This document shows, one piece after another, positions 1 to 7,967 of a DNA stretch of 19,405 nt; the first letter of the stretch is position 1; each line of letters begins with the position of its first letter. The notes under the pieces were generated by a model. It was not told the origin of the DNA. It worked only from the letters and a program-made list of their open reading frames with translations, and made no database searches. Position numbers and translations under genes: made by a program. The stretch is from TMED161 sp964532515. Lineage in GTDB: Bacteria > Fidelibacterota > Marinisomatia > SCGC-AAA003-L08 > D37C17. The stretch covers positions 1-19,405 of the forward strand of contig CAZHKH010000017.1 of the NCBI GenBank assembly GCA_964532515.1. The letters run 5' to 3'.

Positions 1-933
1 TGTATAGTAAAATATTTTATCATTTTCACTAAGATTTACATGTAGGGCTAATTCTTTAATATGCTGAACAAGAGTCCCTCCAATAGAATGGACAATACTC
101 TTTGGTCTACCTGTGGTTCCAGATGAATACATGATATATAATGGGTCGCTAAAGTTAAATTTTGAAAATTTAATTTTATCTCTCTTGTCAATAGATTGAA
201 TAGAGTGATACTCTATTGTTCTTGAGTTGAAAATCTTACTTTTTTTCACATAGTCAATCATAACTATTGATTCTATTGCTGGTAGTTTAGATGAAATAGT
301 AGAAATTTTTTCTTCAATTGAAAAATATTTTCCTTTAAATAAATAACCATCTGTAGAAATTAAAACTTTTGGATTGACCTGAAGGAACCTTTCAAGTATA
401 GCATCCTCACCAAAATCTGGTGAACATGCTGTCCATATAGCTCCTATGCTGCTTGTAGCAAGCATAAAAATAATAGCCTCAGGAATATTGGGAATAATTG
501 CAGCTACTCTATCCCCTGCCTGTACATTGATTGATTTTAAATAGCTATAACAGTATTCTACTTTTTTGTTTAATTCTTTATATGATAACTCAACTAAAAG
601 GCCATCTTCTCGATGAAACTCTATCGCAACATTATCATTATTAAATTTTAATAAATTTTCAGCAAAATTTAATTTTAGATTTGGGAACCACTTGGTTCCT
701 GGCATTTTCATTGCTCCATCAATTGAAGGGTCTAGATTACCATCATACTTTATTTTTGTAAATTCTATTAAAGAAGACCAAAATTGATCAGGAAATTTAA
801 CTGACCAACTATGAAGCTCTTTGTAATCCGAATGGTTTAATTTATACTTTTGATTGATATAATTTTGAAACAAAGTAATATTTGTTTCTTTGATAATATC
901 TAAAGAAGGTTTCCAAAGAGGAACTGCTGTCAT
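1..933 (-). CDS. Acetoacetyl-CoA synthetase, N-terminal part (cut by left edge)
   Basis: The first 311 residues of an acyl-adenylate-forming enzyme; the rest (the family is about 650 residues) lies beyond the left edge. It is expected to activate acetoacetate with ATP and CoA in the cytoplasm. Visible marks are the acetoacetyl-CoA synthetase type N-terminus (WFPNLKLNFAENLL, residues 82-95), the CSPDFG segment near 170-175, and the AMP-binding P-loop YSSGTTGRPK at 269-278. The ATG overlaps the TGA of the upstream flavin-reductase-like gene as ATGA, so the two are probably translationally coupled. Acetoacetate is the end product of homogentisate breakdown, so its place as last visible gene of the tyrosine operon fits. 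A related short-chain acyl-CoA synthetase cannot be excluded without the C-terminal domain, but N-terminus and context favour acetoacetate. Confidence 0.88.
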   Translation of the reverse strand, partial: MTAVPLWKPSLDIIKETNITLFQNYINQKYKLNHSDYKELHSWSVKFPDQFWSSLIEFTKIKYDGNLDPSIDGAMKMPGTKWFPNLKLNFAENLLKFNNDNVAIEFHREDGLLVELSYKELNKKVEYCYSYLKSINVQAGDRVAAIIPNIPEAIIFMLATSSIGAIWTACSPDFGEDAILERFLQVNPKVLISTDGYLFKGKYFSIEEKISTISSKLPAIESIVMIDYVKKSKIFNSRTIEYHSIQSIDKRDKIKFSKFNFSDPLYIMYSSGTTGRPKSIVHSIGGTLVQHIKELALHVNLSENDKIFYYT

Positions 934-1781
934 CTGTTCACTAAGTTCAACACTGCCTGCCAAGACAATTTAATATCCATATTAGATAAAGATTCTCTTA
1001 TAATTTTAACAAGTTCATCTTCTTCTAATTTATCAAGATAAGCATAATCTGTATTTATAGGTGGGATTTGCTCTACTCCAGCTAATTTTGCGAGCTCATT
1101 TCCTGTCAATTGGCTGCTCTCTTTAATTTTATCAGGTAACTGATCAAATCCAATCCCATTATGATGGGGTTTGTGAATCTCAAAAAGTCCTTCACTTGCT
1201 CTTGAATAAAAATTATAACCAAGTCTAGATATTGGATCTAGTTTAGAAGGATTTATCTTCCCTTCATTATCTATTATTTCTAATGAAATATGAAAACATA
1301 CAATTTTTCCTAAAATTAAATTTCCACTCCCTGGCTTACCTCCCAACTCCAATATGTTATATAATTCACACTCCATAATAAATGGAGAGTTATTGACAGA
1401 TGGTGGCTTGATAATTGAGGACTCTTTTTTCGATAATCCACTTTTAATAAACTCATCAATTTTTGAATCATATGCGCACGATGAAAGACTAACCTGCTCA
1501 ATCATATCATAATTAACTATTGAGACTGAAAATTCTTTTGTTTCTTTAATATTGATTAGAGTATCCTTCTGCTCTCCTGTCCTACCACTATTTGCAGGAG
1601 AAAAACCAATAATTGGAGGATTAGATCCAAATGCATTAAAATAAGAAAATGGTGCAAGATTATGGTTTCCATCTAAATCTTGTGAACCGACAAACGCAAT
1701 CGGTCTCGGGGAGATACCCGAAATCATTAAATGATAAATTTCTTTTAACTCAATATTATTTGCTTCTATAGTTTTATACAT
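930..1781 (-). CDS. Flavin-reductase-family FMN-binding protein
   Basis: A 283-residue protein with a flavin-reductase-like split-barrel domain (about residues 15-195). Signs are the SPRPIAFV strand (24-31), the NLAPFSYFN motif (41-49) and the following PPIIGFSP strand, all typical of FMN-binding members. A further stretch of roughly 75 residues (about 208-283, starting NGIGFDQLP) follows the barrel. From memory, related Bacteroidetes proteins encoded near homogentisate dioxygenase carry a similar tail. Family members bind FMN and either reduce flavin with NAD(P)H or act as oxidoreductases. The reaction here is not evident, and neither dioxygenase in the operon is known to need reduced flavin. 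The gene lies 27 bases after hmgA, has no evident Shine-Dalgarno site, and overlaps the next gene by ATGA. Confidence 0.85.
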   Translation of the reverse strand: MYKTIEANNIELKEIYHLMISGISPRPIAFVGSQDLDGNHNLAPFSYFNAFGSNPPIIGFSPANSGRTGEQKDTLINIKETKEFSVSIVNYDMIEQVSLSSCAYDSKIDEFIKSGLSKKESSIIKPPSVNNSPFIMECELYNILELGGKPGSGNLILGKIVCFHISLEIIDNEGKINPSKLDPISRLGYNFYSRASEGLFEIHKPHHNGIGFDQLPDKIKESSQLTGNELAKLAGVEQIPPINTDYAYLDKLEEDELVKIIRESLSNMDIKLSWQAVLNLVNR

Positions 1782-1795
1782 TTTATAATATTTAT

Positions 1796-1812
1796 TTAAA
1801 GTATTACTTTAA
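1796..1812. repeat. 17-bp perfect palindrome at the hmgA stop codon
   Basis: TTAAAGTA and TACTTTAA are exact inverted copies around one central T. The right arm contains the hmgA stop codon, and the element fills part of the 27-base spacer before the flavin-reductase-like gene. It could fold as a 7-bp AT-only stem with a three-base loop, which would be weak. With no T-tract it is not a convincing terminator. It may be an RNA processing or protein site, or chance in AT-rich DNA. Confidence 0.4.
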
Positions 1813-2951
1813 GTATTCCAACTCATTGAATATTCCTTATCCTCTATGTCATTTAAATTTGCAGATCGTTTCAAAGGTTTAAATGTATCTATCATTACAG
1901 CCAGTTCTTCTGTTTTTTCTTTACCTATGGATCCTTCATATCGACCTGGATGAGGACCATGGGTAATTCCAGCAGGATGAAATGTTATTGATTCTTTTTC
2001 TATTCCATTCCTACTCATAAAATCACCCATTGAATAAAAAATAACCTCATCTGAGTCTACGTTAGAATGAGGATATGGTGCAGGAATAGCATCTGGATGA
2101 TAGTCAAACAACCTAGATACAAAGGAGCAAACAACAAACCCTGAGGCTTGGAATGTTTGATGCACTGGAGGAGGCTGATGGATACTCCCTGTGATTGGTT
2201 CAAAATCATTAATATTAAGTTTCCATGGATAATAAAATCCATCCCATCCAACTAAATCAAAGGGATGGTTTTTTAGTGTATAATTTTGAATACCATCCTC
2301 TAGGCGAATTTTAAGATTTATATCAGATTTATGTATTGGATTTTGTAATTCAGGTATAATAATATCTCTCTCACAGAATGGAGCATGTTCCATCAGTTGT
2401 CCAAATTTATTTCTGTATTTATTAGGAATTTCAATAGGTCCTCTTGATTCTAAGAGCATGCAACTTAGATTATTTTCTATATCTATTTTCCAAATAACTC
2501 CCTTTGGAATCACCAAATAATCTCCAGGGAATAGCTCTATGGATCCAAAATTAGATGAAAAATTAGCTTTTCCAGATTGGATATAAAACAATTCATCAAA
2601 ATGTGAATTTCTATAAATACAATCCATGCTTTTATTAATATTTAGTTTGTATATTAAAAGGTCCTCATTAAATAACAATAATCTCCTTGAGTCAACAGCA
2701 TCCCCCGAGATTTTTAATTTCTTAGTAAAGTAGTGTCTATTTTTATGTTTCCCTTTTTCTTTAATATGTATAATCTCATCAAAATTTCCAATATCTGAAA
2801 TTTCAGTAGGCATTCTATGATGGTAAACGTTAGAGTACATACTGGAAAACCCTTCTCGACTTATATGTTCCTCAAAAAATAAGGAACCATCATTATCTCT
2901 ATGCTGAGTATGTCTTTTATTTGGAATACTACCCTGTTTTGCATAAAACAT
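1809..2951 (-). CDS. hmgA: Homogentisate 1,2-dioxygenase
   Basis: A cytoplasmic Fe(II) enzyme that opens homogentisate to maleylacetoacetate, the ring-cleavage step of tyrosine and phenylalanine breakdown. The 380-residue protein is a cupin. The C-terminal half carries the family signatures: GWDGFYYPW (235-243), HQPPPVHQTF (258-267) with likely catalytic His264, PYPHSNVDSDE (292-302) with likely iron ligands His295 and Glu302, and THGPHPG (330-336) with likely ligand His331. It is somewhat shorter than the roughly 430-445 residue proteobacterial and human forms, as expected for the shorter bacterial subgroup. Its ATG overlaps the hpd stop as TAATG, with a purine-rich AAGGGGG ribosome site eight bases upstream, so it is translated from the same message as hpd. 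Ligands are assigned by analogy with the human enzyme. Confidence 0.96.
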   Translation of the reverse strand: MFYAKQGSIPNKRHTQHRDNDGSLFFEEHISREGFSSMYSNVYHHRMPTEISDIGNFDEIIHIKEKGKHKNRHYFTKKLKISGDAVDSRRLLLFNEDLLIYKLNINKSMDCIYRNSHFDELFYIQSGKANFSSNFGSIELFPGDYLVIPKGVIWKIDIENNLSCMLLESRGPIEIPNKYRNKFGQLMEHAPFCERDIIIPELQNPIHKSDINLKIRLEDGIQNYTLKNHPFDLVGWDGFYYPWKLNINDFEPITGSIHQPPPVHQTFQASGFVVCSFVSRLFDYHPDAIPAPYPHSNVDSDEVIFYSMGDFMSRNGIEKESITFHPAGITHGPHPGRYEGSIGKEKTEELAVMIDTFKPLKRSANLNDIEDKEYSMSWNT

Positions 2952-4030
2952 TAAAGGTTCCCCCTTTTTTGTTGCTCTTTTTCAATAGATTTAAAAAGAG
3001 CCATGAAATTCCCCTTACCAAATCCCTGACATCCCTTCCTTTGAATTATCTCAATAAACAACGTTGGTCTATCTTGGACTGGTCTTGTAAAAAGCTGTAA
3101 TAAGTAACCCTCTGAATCTCTATCAACTAAAATCTTTAACTCTTTAAGCTTTTTAATATCTTCATCTATTACTCCAACTCTATTTTTTAATTCATCATAA
3201 TAACTATCTGGAACATCTAAAAAATCTATTCCATTTTTTCTTAATGCAGAAATAGTTGAAATAATATCAGATGTAAGGAGTGCAATGTGCTGCACACCTG
3301 CTCCATTATTATAGTCAATATACTCTTGAATTTGAGACTTTTTTAATCCTTCTGCTGGTTCATTGATAGGTAGTTTTATTTTATTATTACTTGATTTCAT
3401 AACCTTACTTCTAAGCGCAGAATATTTTGTAGCGATATCGTCTTCAGTAAATTCAATAAATGATTTAAAATTAAATGATTTCTCATAGTAATCAGCCCAG
3501 ACATTCATCTTTTTATCCTCTACATTCCCTACGATATGATCAATCAATAATAAATCTGTTTTATTAGAGGAAATATCCTTTGGATTATAACTAACAAAAC
3601 CTGGTTTCCATATACCATTATATTTACTATCATTAACAATGGTATGTATGACATCACCATATGTTTTTACAGCAGCTACTTCATAAACGCCATCAGAATC
3701 AAGTAGTTCAGTATATTCATGTGATGAGGTAGCGCCATTACTAATCGCATAGTTATAATCATCTAATACAGAATCAGATCCAAATGCAATCTCAGAGACT
3801 CCATCACCATGCGTTTTAACCCAGTTTGTTATTTTATGTTTTTCAAATAAAGCTGTAGTAAAAACAAAAAATATTTTGTTTTGTTTTAGAACGTATGAAA
3901 CAAATTGATCGTTGCCTGTTTCTGGACCCGAATAAGCATGTCCAGAGAATCCAAATACAGATCTGTAAAAATGCGATGCCTGCTTCGCATTAGATACAAA
4001 AAATTCTACATATTTAAAATTTTTAAGCAT
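2951..4030 (-). CDS. hpd: 4-hydroxyphenylpyruvate dioxygenase
   Basis: Converts 4-hydroxyphenylpyruvate and oxygen to homogentisate and CO2, using Fe(II). The 359-residue protein shows the two vicinal-oxygen-chelate halves of the family. The iron-binding triad is visible in the C-terminal half: His165 (LIDHIVGNV), His248 (GVQHIAL) and Glu327 (LFIEIIQRKG). The end of the fold shows the characteristic QGFGKGNFMALFKSIE (335-350). The sequence resembles true HPPD rather than hydroxymandelate synthase, and the adjoining hmgA makes homogentisate the logical product. It starts at ATG six bases after the aminotransferase stop, with only a weak AAAGAA ribosome site, and overlaps hmgA by one base. Confidence 0.97.
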   Translation of the reverse strand: MLKNFKYVEFFVSNAKQASHFYRSVFGFSGHAYSGPETGNDQFVSYVLKQNKIFFVFTTALFEKHKITNWVKTHGDGVSEIAFGSDSVLDDYNYAISNGATSSHEYTELLDSDGVYEVAAVKTYGDVIHTIVNDSKYNGIWKPGFVSYNPKDISSNKTDLLLIDHIVGNVEDKKMNVWADYYEKSFNFKSFIEFTEDDIATKYSALRSKVMKSSNNKIKLPINEPAEGLKKSQIQEYIDYNNGAGVQHIALLTSDIISTISALRKNGIDFLDVPDSYYDELKNRVGVIDEDIKKLKELKILVDRDSEGYLLQLFTRPVQDRPTLFIEIIQRKGCQGFGKGNFMALFKSIEKEQQKRGNL

Positions 4031-4036
4031 GGTTCT

Positions 4037-5137
4037 TTATACTACAACCTTTTCAATGACTTTTAAAAAAACTTGTTTAAATTTTTCATTTTCTACTTTG
4101 GTGCCAATTGTAATTCGAGTGCAACTAGAAAGTCCAAAAGCCTTTAAATTTCTAACAATAACACCATTTTTAAGTAGAGAATTACAAAAATTTTCATTAC
4201 TATTCTCATCTGGAAATGATATTGTTATAAAATTTGTAGCACTTCTGATAAAATTAATTCCATTAGTCTCAAAAAAATCATACATAGCATATTTCTCATC
4301 TAAATTCAATTTAACTGATTTAGATAAAAACTCTTCATCATCTAGTGCAGCTAGTGCAGCCTCTTGAGCAAGAATAGATGGTTCAAAAGGAAGCTTAACT
4401 TTCATCAGATTGGAAATTAAGTTATCATGTGCAAATCCATATCCTACTCTAAATCCAGCTAATCCATAAACTTTAGAAAATGTTCTTAACGTAATAATAT
4501 TATCATATCTATAAAGCATTGAATTTGGGTAATCATCTAAATCCTCTGTGTATTCATAGTACGCTTCATCTAGTATTATAAGAACTCTGTCAGGCACTTT
4601 TCCCATAAACAAATCAAATTGTTTCTTTTTGAAATATGTTCCAGTAGGGTTGTCTGGATTTGCAAGGTAAATAATTTTAGTATATTTATCTATTTTATTT
4701 GCAATTGCATCTAAATCATAATGATACTTTTTCATAGGGACCCAAGTTGTATCATATCCGCTAGCATCAGCTAACACCCTAAATCCAATAAAAGAATTCA
4801 TCGATGAAATAATTCTATCATTTCCATGGAGAAATGTGCGCATTATATTTGACATAATACCTTCACTACCTGATCCTATAATGACATTTTCAAGCTCTAC
4901 GTCATATCTATTTGCAAGCTTTGTTCTTAATTCAAAACCAGATGAATCTGGGTATCTATTACAGCTATCTATATAGGATTGGACTCTTTGGATTGATTTA
5001 GGGGAACATCCTAATGAATTTTCATTTGAAGCAAGCTTCGTTGGATTAATATTTCCAAATTTTCTTTTAAATTCTTTTTTAGATTTTCCAGCGACATATG
5101 GTTTTAATGCTTTAATATGTTTGGGTACTAAACTCAA
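4037..5137 (-). CDS. HisC-like PLP aminotransferase, probably tyrosine aminotransferase
   Basis: A 366-residue fold-type I aminotransferase of the histidinol-phosphate aminotransferase (HisC) family. Visible residues are the ASNEN segment (36-40), ANPDNPTG (159-166), Asp190 and Tyr193 in LDEAYYE, the Schiff-base lysine Lys222 in TFSKVYGLAGFRVGYG, and the carboxylate-binding arginine Arg341 near the C-terminus. HisC relatives often also act on aromatic amino acids. Here the gene opens an operon with hpd and hmgA and no other histidine gene is near, so transamination of tyrosine to 4-hydroxyphenylpyruvate is the likely role; this is inference from context. The start is TTG, supported by an AAAGGA site six bases upstream and by an in-frame TAA two codons before it. 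Confidence 0.9.
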   Translation of the reverse strand: MSLVPKHIKALKPYVAGKSKKEFKRKFGNINPTKLASNENSLGCSPKSIQRVQSYIDSCNRYPDSSGFELRTKLANRYDVELENVIIGSGSEGIMSNIMRTFLHGNDRIISSMNSFIGFRVLADASGYDTTWVPMKKYHYDLDAIANKIDKYTKIIYLANPDNPTGTYFKKKQFDLFMGKVPDRVLIILDEAYYEYTEDLDDYPNSMLYRYDNIITLRTFSKVYGLAGFRVGYGFAHDNLISNLMKVKLPFEPSILAQEAALAALDDEEFLSKSVKLNLDEKYAMYDFFETNGINFIRSATNFITISFPDENSNENFCNSLLKNGVIVRNLKAFGLSSCTRITIGTKVENEKFKQVFLKVIEKVVV

Positions 5138-5224
5138 GATTTATCCTTTTGTTTAATCGCTATTATCATATAATATATAGTTATATACTGCCTTATAATA
5201 TAACTGAATTTATAGTTATTTATT
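5138..5224. promoter_or_regulatory. Divergent promoter region with repeated TATAGTTAT motifs
   Basis: This 87-base spacer must hold the promoters of both the leftward tyrosine operon and the rightward methyltransferase gene. It holds TATAGTTAT at 5176-5184 and again at 5211-5219 (35 bases apart, same orientation), and AGTTATAT at 5179-5186 facing its exact inverse ATATAACT at 5198-5205. A TATAAT hexamer lies at 5194-5199 on the plus strand, overlapping the inverted copy, but no good -35 hexamer stands at the usual distance. The arrangement suggests an operator for a dimeric regulator. The AT content is high, so chance repeats are possible. Confidence 0.45.
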
Positions 5225-6763
5225 TTGAATAAGAAAAAAAATATATCATTAATACAATTATTTTCACATTTAGAGGGAATTGCTGTAGTCCCTACTGTGA
5301 ATACTCTTTTTAAAAATGGAATTATTGATACTATCCTAACTGATAATGAAGTATCTTTGAAATCTTTATCTCTTAATAAAAAAGCACAAATGGGCTATTT
5401 AAATGTAGCTCTAAATACCTTTGCATCATTAGGAGCCATGGAAAAAACTTTAAATCAAAACGATTCACTTTATCATTTGACAAGCTATGGTAAAGAATAT
5501 TTCAAATTAATTGAGAATTATAGTTTCTATGAACAGATAGACAAAGAACTACATAATTTTATTATTAATGATATAAAAACAAATGATCTAAATGAGTTTA
5601 TAAATAAAGTTGAAAAAATAGTTGATGTTCTGTGTTGTAAACTTAAAAATCTACACTCATCTAATACAGATATCCATTCAAGGATAGCTCATCATATAGA
5701 AGGAGTTTTGATATATCCTATACTGCTTTATATATCACATCAAAATCTAAATGATGCTAATACAGCTAATTTAGAAGAGTTAATTAAAAAGATATTATCA
5801 CAAGATAATAAAATTAATGTCGACGAAATCTATAAATATATTCTTTCTAAATCAAAATCATATGGTGTTACCGCATCATATCAACCAATTTTCTCTAATC
5901 TTGATGAAATTATATTTAAAAATGAAAACTTAATTTATTCAAGAAAAAAAAATGAGAAAGAAATTCATGTTAATAGAAGATTAAATGTTTGGGGTAGTGG
6001 TGGTGCTCATAAAACATATTTTAAAAAGATTGATAAAATCGTAATAGATATATTTAATATGCCAATTGATAGTCAACCATCTGGTATTGCTGATATGGGT
6101 TGTGGAGATGGGATGTTTCTTGAGCATCTATATCAATTAATCTTAAATGAAACAATAAGAGGAAAACACTTAGAGACTCATCCATTAACCCTTATTGCTG
6201 CAGACTTAAATCAAGAGGCATTAGAAGTAGCAAGAAAAAATCTAACAGAATCAAATATAGAGTGTAATTTTTTAATTGCCGATATTAGCAATCCTGATAA
6301 GTATAAAAATGATTTGAAATCAAATTTCAATATTAATATTGATGAACTTTTACATGTAAGATCATTTTTAGATCATAATAGAATTTACAGAAAATATGAT
6401 TTAGAGAATAAAATTGATATTAAATCAATGTGTGCCTATGCATATAATGGGGAATATTTAACTCCAGATGACATTACATCAAATCTTATCAATCATTTTT
6501 CTTCATGGAAAAAATATATTAACAAGCATGGCTTATTGCTTCTTGAACTTCATGGATTAAATCCTAAACTTAGTAGGAAAAATAAATCTCAAACTCCTAC
6601 TATCGCCTATGAAGCTACCCATGGCTACTCTGATCAGTTTATAGTTGAATATGAAATCTTTTTAAAATGTGCTCAATTTGCAGGTTTAAAAAAGGTAGAA
6701 AAACACTCAAAAGTTTTTCCCAATGAAGAGCTTATAACAATTAGCCTTAATATCTTTAAATAA
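5225..6763 (+). CDS. Two-part class I SAM-dependent methyltransferase, pathway unknown
   Basis: The only plus-strand gene, 512 residues. The first 90 or so residues look like a helical/winged-helix dimerisation domain of the kind found in O-methyltransferases. A mostly helical middle part (about 100-250) follows, then a Rossmann methyltransferase domain from about 255. The SAM motif is ADMGCGDG (289-296); an acidic residue follows the second strand (Asp327, AADLN) and another lies at Asp353 (IADIS). Unusual conserved-looking pieces are VRSFLDHNR (378-386), ELHG (441-444) and ATHGYSDQ (464-471). This pattern reminds me of the iron-dependent C-methyltransferase domain of the apratoxin loading module AprA and relatives; that is recall, not a search. 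Start is TTG with no clear ribosome site; an in-frame TAG lies just upstream at 5213-5215. Substrate unknown. Confidence 0.75.
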   Translation: MNKKKNISLIQLFSHLEGIAVVPTVNTLFKNGIIDTILTDNEVSLKSLSLNKKAQMGYLNVALNTFASLGAMEKTLNQNDSLYHLTSYGKEYFKLIENYSFYEQIDKELHNFIINDIKTNDLNEFINKVEKIVDVLCCKLKNLHSSNTDIHSRIAHHIEGVLIYPILLYISHQNLNDANTANLEELIKKILSQDNKINVDEIYKYILSKSKSYGVTASYQPIFSNLDEIIFKNENLIYSRKKNEKEIHVNRRLNVWGSGGAHKTYFKKIDKIVIDIFNMPIDSQPSGIADMGCGDGMFLEHLYQLILNETIRGKHLETHPLTLIAADLNQEALEVARKNLTESNIECNFLIADISNPDKYKNDLKSNFNINIDELLHVRSFLDHNRIYRKYDLENKIDIKSMCAYAYNGEYLTPDDITSNLINHFSSWKKYINKHGLLLLELHGLNPKLSRKNKSQTPTIAYEATHGYSDQFIVEYEIFLKCAQFAGLKKVEKHSKVFPNEELITISLNIFK

Positions 6764-6766
6764 TTA

Positions 6767-7639
6767 TTAATTACTTGCAGAACAAACAGTATTATATAAA
6801 AGCATAGTTATTGTCATTGGTCCAACTCCTCCAGGAACAGGGGTTAATGCGCTTGCTTTACCCATCACACTCTCAGCATTAATATCGCCAACTAGTTTAT
6901 ATCCTTTCTCAGAGCTTGGATCTTCGACTCTATTGATACCAACATCAATTAAACAAGCACCATCTTTAATCATGTCTCCCGTAAGCATCTCAGGGACTCC
7001 TACCGCTGCAATTATAATATCTGCTTGCTTAGTAAAGTAAGATATGTCTTTAGTTCCAGTATGACACATTGTGACTGTCGAGTTGCCAATTTTAAATTTT
7101 TGAGATAATAGTGCAAACATAGGCTTGCCAACAATATTACTCCTACCTATAATGACTACATGCTGTCCAGATGTTTCAATATTATAAAATTCTAAAATTT
7201 TTATAATTCCATTTGGTGTGCATGGTATGAATTTTGGATTCCCCTCTAATAAGCAACCTAAATTCAAGGGATGAAATCCATCAACATCTTTTTTGGGATC
7301 TACGTGATTAAGAATTTTTTTAGAATTTATATGAGCAGGAAGAGGTAGCTGAACTAAAATACCATGAATTTTATCATCATTATTTAACTTATCTATTAGC
7401 TCTAATATTTCTTCATTAGATGACTTTTTATCCATTTTATAAGTTTGACTAAAACAGCTATTAGAGTTAAAAACTTTAGATTTACTATTTACATAAACTT
7501 TTGATGCGGGGTCTTCTCCAACCAAGACTGCAGCTAATCCTGGAACAATACCATCCTTTTTTAGAGAATTTATTTTATCACTTAGTTTGCTCTTGATATG
7601 CTTAGAGACAGTTTTTCCTAATAATAACTTAGTTTCCAA
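6767..7639 (-). CDS. folD: Bifunctional methylene-THF dehydrogenase/methenyl-THF cyclohydrolase
   Basis: Interconverts 5,10-methylene-, methenyl- and 10-formyl-tetrahydrofolate in the cytoplasm with NADP, feeding purine and formyl-methionine synthesis. The 290-residue length is normal. Signatures are the active-site segment YVNSK (49-53) with catalytic Lys53, VQLPLP (96-101), KDVDGFHPLNLG (117-128), the nucleotide-binding GRSNIVGKP (165-173) and the C-terminal PVPGGVGPMT (267-276). The start is TTG with AAGGA six bases upstream, two bases after the zapA-like stop codon, so the two genes are co-translated. Its stop lies only three bases from the stop of the converging methyltransferase gene, leaving no room for a separate terminator. 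Confidence 0.96.
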   Translation of the reverse strand: METKLLLGKTVSKHIKSKLSDKINSLKKDGIVPGLAAVLVGEDPASKVYVNSKSKVFNSNSCFSQTYKMDKKSSNEEILELIDKLNNDDKIHGILVQLPLPAHINSKKILNHVDPKKDVDGFHPLNLGCLLEGNPKFIPCTPNGIIKILEFYNIETSGQHVVIIGRSNIVGKPMFALLSQKFKIGNSTVTMCHTGTKDISYFTKQADIIIAAVGVPEMLTGDMIKDGACLIDVGINRVEDPSSEKGYKLVGDINAESVMGKASALTPVPGGVGPMTITMLLYNTVCSASN

Positions 7640-7641
7640 AA

Positions 7642-7959
7642 CTAATCCTTCTTTACTGATTCAATTTCTTTGATTCTATCATCAATATATTCAATAAAAG
7701 AATTTCCTTTAGTCTCTATTTTAGTAATTAATTTATTTTTTTTATCTTCAGATTGAAGTAATTCATCTGCAATATTCATGGCAGCTAATACTGCTATCTT
7801 TAATTGTTGTGAGTTTGAATCTAAGCCTGTATCCTCAATTTCTTGCATTCTATCCTGAACAATTTGTGCAATCTTTTTTATATACTCCTCATCTCCTGCG
7901 CTTTTAAGCATATAATCTTGGCCATATATATTAACTGTGATTGTTTTTGATTCACTCAT
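7642..7959 (-). CDS. zapA: ZapA-like cell division protein
   Basis: A 105-residue protein with the ZapA pattern: an N-terminal globular part beginning ITVNIYGQDYMLKS (7-20), then EEYIKKIAQIVQDRM, a helix containing KIAVLAAMNIADELL (54-68), and a charged C-terminal coiled coil. ZapA family proteins bind FtsZ and bundle its filaments at the division ring. A small zapA gene just after pheT is a recurring arrangement in several bacterial phyla, which supports the call. It starts at ATG eight bases after pheT and ends two bases before folD. Proteins this small and variable are hard to place by eye, but both sequence and position agree. Confidence 0.85.
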   Translation of the reverse strand: MSESKTITVNIYGQDYMLKSAGDEEYIKKIAQIVQDRMQEIEDTGLDSNSQQLKIAVLAAMNIADELLQSEDKKNKLITKIETKGNSFIEYIDDRIKEIESVKKD

Positions 7960-7967
7960 AACTAACC

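Noticed and set aside
4029..4367. A plus-strand open frame of 112 codons opposite the aminotransferase gene.
   Set aside because: It lies wholly inside a well-supported gene on the other strand, its serine-rich low-complexity protein matches nothing, and it has no ribosome site of note.
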